64,000 nt of DNA from Psococerastis gibbosa (lineage: Eukaryota > Arthropoda > Insecta > Psocodea > Psocidae), in assembly GCA_963971405.1 (NCBI GenBank), contig OZ020484.1:39082770-39146769 (forward strand), written 5' to 3'. Position numbers and translations under genes: made by a program. Every line of letters starts with the position of its first letter. Positions within the stretch are counted from its first letter, which is position 1. A model generated the notes under the pieces. It saw only the letters and a program-made list of their open reading frames with translations. It searched no databases and was not told the DNA's origin. Of the stretch, positions 12,573 to 26,100 are shown piece after piece.

Positions 12573-12900
12573 TTAAGAGAGTACGTCCCGTAGGAAATAG
12601 GTACCCCAAAACCTGTTGTTTTTACAGACTTCTTATTTTTTATTTAATTAACAAAACAAGATATTGAAGCTTATTTAATTTCAAGAAGACTACTTGATGC
12701 ATCATATAAAAGGGTATTTTTACTTTTTGGTACCGTAGCATTTTCATAAAAATGATTGAGGGCTAAAATTTCTCGTAAAATAGATACCATGAAAAAACTA
12801 CAAAACCAAAAATTAATACAGTAATAGCCTATTCTATGATGCAAAGAGGAGTCTTCTACAACTTAAATTAACCAATATTTTAATAACTTACTTTATTAAT
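12573..12900. mobile_element. Degenerate foldback copy of the TTAA family
   Basis: It starts TTAAGAGAGTACGTCCCGTA and has CTACTTGATGCATCATATAA and the inverse GATGCAAAGAGGAGTCTTCT. The right border is lost. Confidence 0.55.
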
Positions 12901-14333
12901 GAAACTTGTGATAAGAAAATGGAAATTTTAACGAATCTAAAATACGATCCTTTTGACGGCTCAATGGTAGGAAAGTAGAAAGTCTACTACCAATTCATTT
13001 CAACATGTTCGATAACTCGTATCTACCTATAATCGTTGTGTGGCTCCAAATGCATATCTCATTACGTCATGGGCTTTAAGCCTAGTTAAATACAAAAAAT
13101 ATCGCATATTTTCTTGAATTCCCGTCTAGACTCCTCCACGTTCATTTCTTTAGTCTGATGAATATCCCATTCATTCGAGATATGTTCCACCTGAGGACAA
13201 GAAAATGAGCGTGCGGGTGTTTTCAAAGAGCATTAGAAATAGCGAGTCGGACAAAAAATTAGTAGCCAGCACCGGGAGGAGCGTTGTCAGTCATGGCACG
13301 AGGCTCATCTTCAGCGGAAATACGCTTTGCCACTATCCTCCCATCTGGTCCACAGCCTCATATTTCAGTAGAAATTGGAAATAGTCAAAGTATTTAATTT
13401 TTTCTTCCTAACATCACCCTTTCAAACGGTGTGTCGGTTACAAGAATTTCGCCAGCTGCCAACAGCTCCTAAGGGTAATCATTACAATAATAATAATTAA
13501 AATATTGTGATATACAAATCGATAAAATAAGTACTATTTCTGGAATACGTCGACTGCTTCTTCCTTTTAGATTATTTTATTTGATAGATTAACATTAGTT
13601 GACATAAATACATAAACGCATTGTGCATTATCATCAAAGTTTGTATTGTACATACAGTATATTTCAGCTGGAGGTGTTGAAATAGCAAATTTGCCAAAAT
13701 ACAACCACTGTGAAATGAGAATTTAATGAATTACTATAGAGCTTCCACGCGATGTTATATCAAAAACTTGGGAAAAATTCCTCTTAATATTTTAATTAGC
13801 AACAGACTATTACGAGTCCAGTCTGATGGGTAGGCCTATATTTTCATAGAAATATTGATTTTTCATTGCCTGAATTTAAATTCAAAATAATTCTCCAGAA
13901 TGAGAGTGTTTTTCGGCCACAAATAATTTTAAGATGGTGACGAGGCGAACCTAATTCAAAATTGAAGCGGATCAGAACTAAATTTTGAGTTCCAATTTTC
14001 AAAAATATGGAAAGACTGGCAACGTTATTGAAAAGAGGCATGGGATCAAAACAAAACAGCCAGATACACAATACCTATAGGTATAATCATAGAAGCAATA
14101 ACCGCAATTATCAGCATACAGATCTAAGTATTTTCCGTCAATTTAGAATGCACTATTCGGAAACTTAAACTGAATCAGCAGTAGGTCGTCTGATTGAGTA
14201 CGTCTGACGGTTATATTTAGCATACATGGAAAAAAAGTACAAAATCGCAAATTGTACAGACAGGCACATAATTGAAATTAAAAAAGAAAGGTAACCGTCC
14301 GTGCAACTAGCATGTTAATATTAGGTCATCAAC

Positions 14334-14721
14334 ATCTCGCTCATGCACGAGAAAAGTGACACATTTCTAAATATTGACTTTTGAGATAATTCAAATTTTA
14401 GTTCTGAACCATTTTTTAGTTTTTACTTGTAGTACTATCGAGGCACTTAATACTTTTGAGATGTGACAGTTTACTTGAAAGAGAAGTATAATTACCACGT
14501 CAACGCCTGGAGCACATTCCGAATTATGTCAGTATTGCCAAACCCGAAGTAGTCAAACTTGATAATGGATCAGTGACAAAACGCAATCTTATGGAAACAA
14601 ATTGAACTAGATATGTGACACTACATTCATAAAATTCGCTATATTTTCCTCGACATTTTTGTATAAATAACTCAATTTTGCAATTTTTTGAAATGTGTCA
14701 CTTTTCTCGTGCATGAGCGAT
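14334..14721. mobile_element. Short DNA element with ~30-bp perfect TIRs
   Basis: CGCTCATGCACGAGAAAAGT, continuing GACACATTTC, at the left is found in perfect inverse at 14691-14720. About 390 bp in total, with no ORF of note. Confidence 0.75.
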
Positions 14722-16282
14722 CTATAAAAGACACTCAATCAAACTTAGATATTGGGGTGCCAAAATATAAACTGTCATCGGCAGTCAGCAGTCACGGTTT
14801 CGGTGACCCTGCCGAAGAGAGGCGGCAGGAAATCCCTAAATACCCCTGCACATAATGAATGGGTTACAGATTGACTCGACTAAATCATCATTTTGGGGGC
14901 TGTAGCGGGTCATTGGTTGCTGAACACTTCCGACAGGTCCATCGCACACCTCTCCATTCATCGGTCAGCAATATCGGCATTGAATGAATTTGGTTCCTGG
15001 CCAGCAGCATTCTGATGTTTCAATCAACGTTTGGCTGTCGCTTCGAAAATTCCTTGAATCCATTCAGCAATTTGGTCACAGTATTTTAATTCATTAGTTC
15101 CAATTCTTAGGAGATGAAGAAATTCTGGTTGTTTGGCCAACAAGGGGGCGCCACAATAGTAATTTAAAAACAAACAGAAATGCTAGGCCCCACTCGCCTC
15201 ACGGTATACACGTATTTAACATATATTTTTTATACACGTGGATAAAAAAATGATCGGGCAACACTAAGTGGAAATATGTAGCGACAATTCCTTTCAAGAA
15301 GAGACCTAAAAAGACTTGAAGGACCTTTGGGCGTGTGCACCGATCATGGCGTCATTTTGGCAGAAACTAGGAGTCTCTACCTCGGACACGAAAATCTTCA
15401 CTATTTCTTTAGGAAAAAGACGGGGATTTTTTAACAATCTCATACAAGCAAAGGAACAGGTTTGTTTCCGGCTCAGCTAACAAATTTATGACATTTTAGA
15501 GGAAACTGCCTGTTGGATTTGGTCACCTAGGATTCTAGGAAAATGAAACTTTTCTTTTATTAATTACAAGCTGTCAATTCCTTCCAATGGCAGTGCAAAT
15601 CGTCGTGCATTGTAGGCCTAGTGCGAGCGCGGGCGTTGACAACATTTTAATGATTTAACAGTCTCATCCGGACTCCGGAGTTATAGTACAATGTCAATCC
15701 GTATGTCGGACACGTATCACGTAGGCAAAAGACACATAAATATAATAATCCGGAATGAATGACTTCAACGATAACTCAGCATCAAAGCCATGCATGAATA
15801 TGACACGGCAATATGATGTGAATGGTTAACACAAACCAAACTCAAAATTATGATGTGAGGTAGAGTGTCGTATGAGCACAAGGTAAAATTGACGGGGAAC
15901 ATGTGCCGCGACATCTGTGTCCCGGATACCAAGGCTTCCTGTCAACTCGGAGGGGTCGCCTGACTTTGCCACCAAAATCTTTAAATCCCGGAAACGGTTC
16001 CGGTTTTTGTGAAGAGTCCTAGTGTTTTAGCGAGGATGCTGCTAATGATAACCGATGAAGTGGCGTTTCATTTTTCGAGTAGACACCAAAACAATCATTA
16101 ATGGCAATTGACTTAGCTTGCGTAGCAGGTAATGCTTTTAGTACTTAACTTCATAAACTTCAATACAGTACATTACATTAGAAAATTTCGTCCGAAAATA
16201 GAAAACCTTTAGAACACGGTCAATTTATACTACAAGGAAATTTTTATTAGAGATGCGATATTTTCGTTTTTACACGTATATT

Positions 16283-16531
16283 TGAGGAGCTTGGTTACAA
16301 ACGTGGCCAACTCCATTTTTTCACAAAATGGAGTTTTGATCCGACCTAGCAGAAAATTTTAATGTCCACCTGTACGGTGTAAAATAAAGTGACAAAAGCA
16401 GCCAGATTGCGCACAGAAACGCTGAGAAGTCTCGGGTTAGCTATCAACTTAATGCAATTTTCATCAGAAAATCCGCTCTCCTGAAAAATTCTACAACATG
16501 GAGTTGGCCATGTTTGTAAACAGCCTCCTCA
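16283..16531. mobile_element. Short TIR element (~250 bp)
   Basis: The left arm GAGGAGCTTGGTTACAAACG, TGGCCAACTCCAT, and the right arm ATGGAGTTGGCCATGTTTGT, AAACAGCCTCCTC are inverse copies with a few mismatches. Confidence 0.7.
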
Positions 16532-16867
16532 TTTTGAAGAGCTGAATCTAATTTTGGCATTTCCCACCATGACCGAACATAGCCAAATTGTTTTAAAAAA
16601 CGCGAAAAATAAATAAGTAAATAGCTATGCTAAGCTTATGCGACTTAGAGTTGGGATAGTAATTCTGCTGAAGTTTTGCAAAGTTATTTAGCTAGGCCAC
16701 CACGTCACACCGAGACGAGAAATAGCATTCTAGTTACGATTTCGAGACCGACGCGGCACCTGCCATTGCAATAGGCATGGACTAGGGAGGGAATGATATC
16801 CACGGCAATATATCAATATCATGAATGAATGAATTCACATGGGTATCACGTATCTTAGGTAGCAACG

Positions 16868-16976
16868 CAAATAAAAGATAATCGCAATGATCCACAGGAA
16901 AAGTGCAATGCATTACACACCACACACCATGATACTACTGTATTTGACTAAGGATCATTGCAATTTTTATTTGCAT
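16868..16976. repeat. Imperfect hairpin repeat
   Basis: GCAAATAAAAGATAATCGCA, ATGATC pairs with GATCATTGCAATTTTTATTT, GC across a ~55-bp loop. Confidence 0.55.
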
Positions 16977-17123
16977 TCAATACACGATTCGATCATATCC
17001 CCCATCGGTGGTTAAGGTTCAATACACCTAGCTTTACAGCAGAGATGAATGCAAGAGGGAATCAGGGAACCCCTACTATAAGTAATGCAACGGAAATACT
17101 TTGCAGCTAGTTATTGTAGGAGA

Positions 17124-17186
17124 GCGAAGGACCGCGCAGTCTGGCGCGATGTGACAGAGCAGGCCGTAGCGCCAAGAAGTAAGTAA
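17124..17186 (+). pseudogene. LINE ORF2 C-terminal remnant
   Basis: In one frame the sequence reads AKDRAVWRDVTEQAVAPRSK then stop. The DR-x-x-WR pattern just before the stop is the usual C-terminal end of many animal non-LTR retrotransposon ORF2 proteins. The reading frame does not continue recognisably upstream, so only the last ~25 residues survive. Confidence 0.45.
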
Positions 17187-17784
17187 GTTATTGTACCCGT
17201 TTCACTGTTTACAGTGCTTACCTCGGACATATTCATCTCAAAGGGCGGATCCAACGGAAAATTGTATGTAAGTTTAAAAGGTGATTTGTTTGTTGAAAAG
17301 TTGAGTTTTATTCAATTAAATTTTTTGTTTTTCTATTATCTTATGAATTTACTTATTTAGGGGGTCTGGGGGTCACGACCCCCCCCCCCACCCTGGATCC
17401 GCCATTGGATCATCTTACCTTCATGCCATCACTACAAACCATAATCGAAACAAATAATAGCATCATTTTAACTAGGGAGACACATTTAACTATCAATCCA
17501 TTCTTATGGTACTTATTTATTGAAGCATTGGATAAATATTTAGCCTACTATACCTACACTTTGGCCCATTTTGTCAATTAGTTGTAGCGAACGGTTTAGG
17601 CTCCCGGGAAAGGTTACTCCTACAATTTTGAAGGTATGCAATTGTACACCATAACTTACAATGTAATGTAAATTGCCTATTTTGTATGAATGAAGTTTCA
17701 GATTTCTGGTAAAAAAGAATTGAAGTTAATTCTAATAAAATATCAATCATGGTAAATATTAAAGTTTTTATTACACTTTTACGT

Positions 17785-17960
17785 TGCAACTATAAAATAC
17801 ACGACCGGTCTCGGGTGACGCCATCGTCAAGTGCACTCCCTGTGCCGAAACCAGTTGTGTAATTTATAATTATAACGTAAAACGGTACTTAGTATTTTTA
17901 ATTTTTATCATTACTTCCAAACGTTTCGTCAATATCTGCGGCCGTCATGTTTAGTGGCGC
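17785..17960 (-). mobile_element. Possible Penelope-like fragment
   Basis: It contains GACGATGGCGTCACCCGAGA then CCGGTCGTG on the minus strand, and further on GACGAAACGTTTGGAAG. The second word also occurs in the fragment at 56155-56345. No reverse transcriptase is visible. Confidence 0.3.
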
Positions 17961-18550
17961 TGCATAGACTTCGCAGGTTGCATCTCGTAGGCTGTGCAGT
18001 AAACTGTAGAGGAAGGCGTTTGCGCACTAATATTTAAACCAGAAGGGTGCCCATCCCTTACCCCAAACAGTTGCTACAATCTTCGAAGCCTACGTAGTGC
18101 CACGGAAGATAACGACCGCAGATATTGGAAAGTACGCCTTCAATACGACCACGGGCCACAAGCCCGGATTCTACTTTTCCATCATCTGACCCTGGTTGCG
18201 AAAGGTTTTGTAATTATAATCCTATGAAGCCACTACAGGACAGGCTAAACTTCAAAGAGATCAGCACTCAGCTAAATCAGTAGACTAGACTACTGCAGCA
18301 ACAAACATTATCAGATAATCAAGGACTGTTGTTTAAAAATACTTCACATGGACTGTCAGCAATTCTGGCGCACACCTTTTTGACATTTGTTTTGAACGGG
18401 CCTTTGTTTACAGCAATGTTCAGCTAGTCTGAACCAGCAGTGTAAACACGTCATAAATTTGTCCGTCGGCTATCTACTTTCTCAATCAAGAAGCCAAGTT
18501 TGTAGATACCCTGCAGCCGCAGCAAGTGATCATTAAATTAAGTTTAACCT

Positions 18551-18712
18551 AGAGTTCTATATATGAGAGATGGGACATTCACTCCCACCAATGTTATTTT
18601 TTTACATTTCAGCTGGTGGCACCAAGCCTTATTCAAACGGTGAGAGAGGGCAAAGCTGGTGTGGCACCAGATATTCAAAGAGCGAGTGTTCCATCTCTCC
18701 TATGCAGAACTA
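18551..18712. mobile_element. Short hairpin-ended element, relative of 30028
   Basis: AGAGTTCTATATATGAGAGA, TGGGACATTC on the left and GTTCCATCTCTCCTATGCAG, AACT on the right are inverse. Length ~160 bp. Confidence 0.55.
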
Positions 18713-19734
18713 ATTTCCAAAGCCGTCACAGAAGTTGCTGACGATAGATAATCAGTACGCCGATTTACATTCCTCGAGAAGACATTCCTCTGAGGAACTA
18801 ATCTTATGATCTTATTGGGTATGGATAGGATTCACTACTACACTTACCAATTGTATAAAAGCCCAGCAAAACCGAACACTTATTGCGACATTGGTCAATG
18901 ATATGCCTCAGGCTCCGAGTTCTCAGCAGTCAAGAATGACCTCTAACTAATAACGAACTTCGACATTAGACATTTTGGCACTCTTCACTGCAGTAGCGTA
19001 TTTTTCACCAGTCATACCTACAGTAGGTAGGTCTACTGGCACTAACTAAATTTAGCATAAAATTACAGAGATGAAGAACGAATAAGCTTAAAACGTATAA
19101 ATTGAAACCCATTGTAATTGTTGGCTCCCAGTAAAAATTATACAGGCTATTATTTCTTAAATTTAATCAGTAGGTTTAAGTAATAGCATTATTTTTTTAA
19201 AGTTGAATATTTCTCAGTTCAAATTATAATGATTTGCAGTCTAGAGTTTTCCCATTCTTACAATCAAATGACAAATGTAGTAGGAACATTACTATTAAAA
19301 ATTAAAAAGATGTAAATCTAATTAAAGAGGCAGTTTATTAGGAAACTTCAACGAGCACTGGATGGGCAGTCTCAAACGGCGGGCCCTATTATAATCATTA
19401 TACTTCACTAAAATAACAACTCACCAATCATACTTCTTCATCTACCAACCAACACCACAAAAGTCCAATCTGAAAAAATCACATAACCACTAAATAAATA
19501 ACTTGCATGAAATAAAATTAATTTTAGTTAGCATAGTTAGTAAATTATATTAAATTATCAAGTTCAGTACCTTCGCATATAACTTATCCTATCGTAACTT
19601 CATATAATATTCTAAATTGAAATTGAAGGCAAGCATTTTTCGATTTTATGATAAATCCTCTTGCGAGTGCTCATAATTACATAATATACCTGACTTTATG
19701 CCAGAAAGACGTTAAGGCCGCTAAGGGCCAATTA
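18713..19734. other. Intergenic 3' of FAM193
   Basis: AT-rich with no supported feature. Confidence 0.5.
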
Positions 19735-20116
19735 GGTGCCCATTCCATTGACCGGCTAGGGCTATTTCCAAAACGGTGACGTGGTAGCAGACACTCAAGA
19801 CTTAGGTAGCGTCTCCACCGACCTCGCATTGCAGATTGCAAGTGACATTGATGGAAATGTTTGTTTTTCTTTTTATAGAAATCTATTAAAATGTTTGTAA
19901 TTAACATATCCCATGAAGCCATTTTTTAATTTTAGTTTGTTTGTTTGTGATTTTATTGTATGATCATTGATCAATTTTAACTATGGCATAGAGGAAAAAA
20001 AACATTTCCGTCAATTCTGCAATGCGAGGTCGGTGGAAACCCCACCTAAGTCTTGAGTGTCTGCTACCACGTCACCGTTTTGGAAATAGCCCTAGCCGGT
20101 CAATGGAATGGGCACC
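19735..20116. mobile_element. Composite TIR element (~380 bp), copy A, 3' of FAM193
   Basis: The outer inverted repeats start GGTGCCCATTCCATTGACCG and include the GACGTGGTAGCAGACA core. An inner pair of inverted repeats carries GACCTCGCATTGCAG and TCCACC. TA flanks both ends. The unpaired middle holds ATTAAA and AATAAA hexamers on the minus strand (19925-19930, 19952-19957). The left end of the element's right arm lies 73 bp 3' of the FAM193 stop codon. Confidence 0.85.
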
Positions 20117-20188
20117 TAAACAGATTACGAGTTGGCGACACTGTGAGTTTGGTTGCTAAAAATAATCACTTGTAAATTTATAGTTACC

Positions 20189-23100
20189 TTAAGAACATCC
20201 AATAGCAGAGGATTTCTTCTTGAGAACAATGTCCTTTATGTTGAGATTGACTTTGACTTTGTCCTCCCTGGCGGAGGGGACGGACTGGAGACAGAACCTT
20301 TTGAACGCTTCCAGCTCTCTCTCATCATCGTCCAGCTCCCCGTTCTCCAGATCAATGTCCTTTGGCTGGAAGACACTCTCTGCGAAAGTTAACCCCCCCT
20401 CTATTAGTACACGCATTTACTGACATGTTACAATGAATTATTTGAAAGAGATCCCATGTAATAGATGATGAAATACATGTAAGGAAAAACTTTTTGATTA
20501 ATTTTCTTCTCTGTACCTACATTTCTGATCAAGTAATCACTGTATCTATATAATCAATTCACACTTTTATTTTGTACTTTGTAATTGGGGGCAACCCTGT
20601 ATTTTTACAATATATATATATTTCTATTTCTATTATAATGTGACACACAAACGAATAAATAAAAATGTATTTAATTATGTAAAAGAGTATTAGGGGCGAA
20701 CTAATTTGATTGTACGACTGAATTAATTTCCTCTGGGTAGTAAAATACAATATTGCCACATGTTAATTTGCTAGGATAAGAGGTTTGTCATGGCAAAAAT
20801 AACGACAGCACGTTGGACAATGAATTTAATTCAAAAAATGCAATTTAAAAAATAAATAAAAGATTAATAAAAATAAAAATAAAAAATAAAGATTCAATGC
20901 CCATATGTTCCCATTTAATTCGGCAGAATAAATGTTGGAACTAAGAAATTAACATGAATAGTAATTAAACAGAGTCATCGGCGAAGCTTGTGGAAACACA
21001 GTGCTACTTTTCGGGATCTCTACCTTGCAGCAACTTGTCAAAGTAAGTAATCTGAACATTGTGCTTGCGGCTGCTGCTGCTGCTACGTTGGCTGGTTGCG
21101 CTGGTTGCGAAGACCCTGTTTATAACAGAGACTGCCAGAAATTCTTGTCAGAATGTGCAAAAATTTACAAGTTGTTGAGTGGCTACGCTAAGGCACAAAT
21201 TCCACCGACCTCGTTTTGTACCGTAAGCGTGACATTGACGTGGTAGCAGACATTAAAGACAGTCTAAAAATGTCTGCTACCACGTCAATGTCACGCTCAC
21301 GGGGTCACGGTACAAAACGAGGTCGGTGGAATTTGCGCCTAAGACGACGAATGATCCTCGGACTATAGAGAAGCAAGAACAAGACTTAGTCCAGGGGCAG
21401 AAACGGCTACTTGTGTTAAGGAAAGGTTTAACCTGAGCGACACAATGTCCAACATCCGGTTAGGCGGGGATTCCACAGACCTCGTTTTGCCCCGTGAGCG
21501 GGACATTGACGTGGTAGCAGACATTAAGACAGTCTAAAAATGTCTGCTACCATGTCACGCTCACGGGGCAAAACGAGGTCTGTGGAATCTGCGTCACACA
21601 AGAGAAAGCGAACTGGATTACAAACAGCCAAAGGCTGCAGCAAAGAAAAAAAACACAGAAAAATAGGGAGAATTAATTTTCGTAACTTAAAATTAACTAA
21701 GACAGAGACAAAAGGAAACAATTAAAATATCCAAAGGAGATGAGTGACAAAATAGAGTTAATACACAAAAACACTTGTGAGTGACTTGTATTACATTACA
21801 AACAATATTTACCTGGCTGATCAACATCTTCTTCGCCTCCATTTCCCTTCCCTCGGCGCTTCTTCTTTTTCTTTGCAGCCTCCTGCTGAGAGCCAGCAAC
21901 CGAAGCCCGGGCATCAGCGAGGCTCAGCCTCGTCATCTGGTGCGACAGACGGTCTTCCGAGTCAATTTGCATTCTTTGCATTCCGTCACTTAGTCCATTC
22001 ACACCGGCCTGAAATTACAAACATGAATTATATTATAATACTCGCGTTAAGTATACTCCTATTTAGTTTGTTTGTTTGTGATTTTACTCTATGATCATTG
22101 ATCAATTTTAACTATGGCATAGAGTAAAACAAACATTTCCGTCAATGTCATTTGCATTCTGCAATGCGAGGTCGGTGGAAACCCTGCCTAAGTCTTGAAT
22201 GTCTGCTACCACGTCACCGTATTTGTATTTAGCACTAGCAGGTCGGTGGAAACCGCGCCTAAAGCATCTATCAATAATTAATAAAATATTTTTGTTTTTT
22301 AAGATTAGCATGAAAAGAAAACTTTATAGTCTTATTGTTCGCCTTTTGTTTTGTTTTTTTGCAATAAAGTCGTTTTCAATTCAATTCAAATTTATGAGTG
22401 TACGTTTTACCATCTGATTAGGGCCATTTTTTTATTAATAAAATTGATTTAAATAAAAATGGTCATAATTTACGTTTGGATGAACTTTTAAATTTTTTTC
22501 TGCTTGGGAGAAATGACAACAAAGCACAGTACATTCTGCGCAGTAGACAGATCAGTCACTACTGCGGAATCTCTGATTGCCTGTGTTTTCTCCGGCCTTT
22601 TTGTCTCTTGGATGAGAATGGCAGCAATTGGCGCATGTACTCACCAGACTAGTAGTGACGAAACTTATGTTAACTACGGGTCATGACTACCTTCAAAAAC
22701 ATCTTCACCGTATAGGTGTAGCAGCGGAGTTTTTCTGCCCTTTATGCGACGGCAGGAGGTGGACGGATAACACCTTAAGACGTGTCCGGCTCTCGTCAGT
22801 AGCAGAGGTTCACCAGATTATGTGTTGTGTTGGGCTGCAAGGATCGACTTCGATGGCAAGGTGGTAGCGTGCTTGTACTTGTGCGAGTCTCTACAAGCCA
22901 TGTGATAGGAGACGTGTCGTAACTCAACACGGGTATTAACCTAGAGGTGACTGAAGAGGTCAATCGGATACATTTATATTGTTTGTATGCGATTAACCTT
23001 TTTTTTAAAAAAAAAAACTGATGGCGGAAGCCTAATGCTATGGTGTAGTCTAATTTAAAAAAAAAAAAAAAAAAACAGACTAGCAAGATGGCTATCCACC

Positions 23101-26100
23101 GCTCAGTTAATCAACTATTCCTAAAGGCAGTTGTGACCGAGAGTAAGCGGGATGTACGATGTACTTGTCATAAGCCAATACAGTCAAGACTACGCTATTA
23201 AGATGGTCAGGGACCTAGGGTCAAGTTCGTAGAACTTCTGTCTGCAATTGAGTTGTCAGCATTGAATTGTTTAATTGCCAATTTGTTGTTAATTTTTGGA
23301 CAGGACATGTAGAGCAGTGGAACGGACTCCAACTTTCACCCGAAAGGTTGTTGGTTCGAGTCCCACACTTGCTAAATTTTCTGGCCACGCCTCGGAGGGC
23401 ATGTAAAGCAGGCGGTCTCGGGCTTTCCTAGTTGAGTGTAAGAGCTCCGCTAGGTTGGCTTAGTAATAGAACAAAAAAGTCTATATTTATTTTTATTTTA
23501 CTACGCTATTAAGATGGTCAGAGACCTAGGGTCAAGTTCGTAGAACTTCTGTCTTAGCAATTCAGTTGTCAGCATTGAATTGTTTTATTGCCAATTTGTT
23601 GTTAATTTTTGCTTTCCAATTTATGCGTAGTATAAGGAAAGCTTTGTGATGGTCGAAATTTTAGATTCCGAGATTTCAACAGATTTACACGTGTTGAGGT
23701 CCTAGGAACCCCAAAAAGTGGTTTTTACGAAATGTCGTCTGTTTGTCGCTCTGTCTGTTCATCGATTTCCGGGCAAACTACTCGGCCGATTTTGATGAAA
23801 TTTCACATGTAGGTTTGCAAAAATTATACCTCGGAACCGTTTTTTTTTTTATTATGGGCTAACTCTTTTTTTTTATTTTCAAAAAACTAAAAAAAAAACG
23901 TCTAAAAAAAATTATTTCTCAAAAACGGCTCCAACGATTTCTTTTAAATAAAGAGGGGGTCCAGGAGGTCCGGACCCGCCCCTCACCTCCGGTTTGATAT
24001 AACTCATTATCATGATCTACTAATTGATAAATTGGAAAGCATGTTCGAGTAAACTCGGACCGGTTCAATTTTTTTTATGTTTGGGACCCTACAACTTCGC
24101 CACATTTCCTTAGACCACTTTTCACATTTCCCCCCACGTTTGCTCCCTAGCGGCAATACTCGGTGTATGGTTAAGCACGATCTAGTTTATTTTATTATCA
24201 TTGGTACTCACGGCATGTGCTTGCAAATCAATAGCGTGTTGGAGTTGGGGGCTCCTAATGGTCACCATATTGCCACTGGTCTTGATGATGGTCGCATGTT
24301 CGCTCATGTCCAGGCCTTGCTGCCGAAGCGGTTGAGGCGCTACACTGTCAGGCCCTGCACCATTTTTCTTCTTCTTCTTTTTCTTCTTTTTTGACTCTGT
24401 GGAATCGGGAGCTATTGAAGAAACGCCATTTTCTGGAAGTTAGTAGCATGTTAAAGACTGGATCACAATATATCTTCACGAATGTTCAATAGAATTAAGT
24501 GTTTTTTAACTTAGCACAATATATCGTTCAAGTTTAAGGTGCTCAACGGATCGTTAACAATTCTTCAGTAATGACGGGTTTCTTTATTGCAGCAATGGCT
24601 TACGAGAAAACTAGTTGTGTTCCTGCTCACTGTAAACTGTTCAATTATAAACTGGGGCTATTATTTTTGGCAAGACCTCTCCCGTCATACATGGATTAAG
24701 ACAACTTAAGTGCAGTATTTTAAAATTTATGGAGAATCCAGGTAACATTTTTATAATTTTTGGGTAGGGTATATCTATGAAACGTTACCAGGGGATAATT
24801 TACCTATTATAGCAAACTGATACATCTAACCCGATTTGATTATTTAACTCCTGTATTTGTATTGCGATTGAATTACATGTATATCCAAAAGCGAAACCGC
24901 ACACTGAAGCTTTGTGGTATATAATTTTATTGTAGTGTACACTATGTATCGAAATTGGATCAATATATAATATAATATAATAATTCTAAAAAACCAAGTA
25001 AATTTCTGAAATATATAAGACATTTCACAGCATCGGCTCAATCGGTGATATCTTACCTTTCATAACTTGCTTTAGGCGGCCTGTGTCTACAACGATAACA
25101 TTTCCCGGCGTCGGCTTGGTAGTGGCTGGGGCAGGATGGGTCACCACAACAGGCGCCGGAACTGGCTTAGACACAGGCCCCGGGCTTGTACCAGCTCTGA
25201 TAGACTTTGGTACCGGCCCATCAATCTAACAAACAGGCATGTAATAATTTAAACAATATGTGGATTTCCCCTATGCATTTCACCATTGGCATTGTAACAG
25301 GCGTTAGCTCGACTTAGCCAAGTATGAGAAAGAGTTTGCATGTTCTGATCTGATTTGATCTGAGTCTGCATGTTAATATAAGAAAATACAAGGGCTATAC
25401 AAACATACCTAAATAGTTCTTCGTAGATCCGTAGATTTCCATAAATTTTTATTGTTGGTTTGTCTTAGAAAGTCTTGTTTGAAATTTTATTTCGAGTAAA
25501 AAAATTAAATTTCACATTCTGGGTATATTTTAAACTTCTCAATCTCCTGGGCATTTAATTTCTTCTTCTAGTAACATAATGAATGAATGTATTTCCAAGA
25601 CAACACACAGTATATATGCACATTACAATAGAATTGTTATCGTTGGGCTTTAGAAGCGATCAGTACCTGTTACATTGTTGTTGTTTATTCTCAAATAAAA
25701 AATATTCTGCTAAAAAAATTAAGATTAGAAATTAAAAATTATTAAATTCATATTATGTGAATAGGCTATGCCTATTGGCTATAATAAGGAACATATTATG
25801 TAAAACGATCGTCCATTGGCGTAGAGACCAAAATTGAACGGTATTAAATTTTGACTAGAGTATTATGGAGTACAGCAACGCAAATTTTTTGTTAATGAGT
25901 TTGACACTATTTTGAATCAATACGAGCAAATCGGAGTAATCTCTACACGTTTTTTGAACAAAGCCGATATAACCGTCAAAAGTATCCGTTAAATTACCAG
26001 AAATGCTCATTTTCATTTCGATACATGACATAGGGCCTTCACTAACCCCAGTTCCATAAACTCCTGACGATTCCTATAAGACCTGAGCCAACTTGGGTGG

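Larger units (their letters stand above)
12901..17123. other. Intergenic, repeats only
   Basis: Apart from the TIR elements at 14334 and 16283 and the hairpin at 16868, I see nothing that reads as a gene. Confidence 0.5.

Noticed and set aside
21001..21246. ORF with an alanine run (AAAAAATLAG)
   Set aside because: It runs into MITE copy 4 and has no splice or start context; the GCT repeat explains the alanines.
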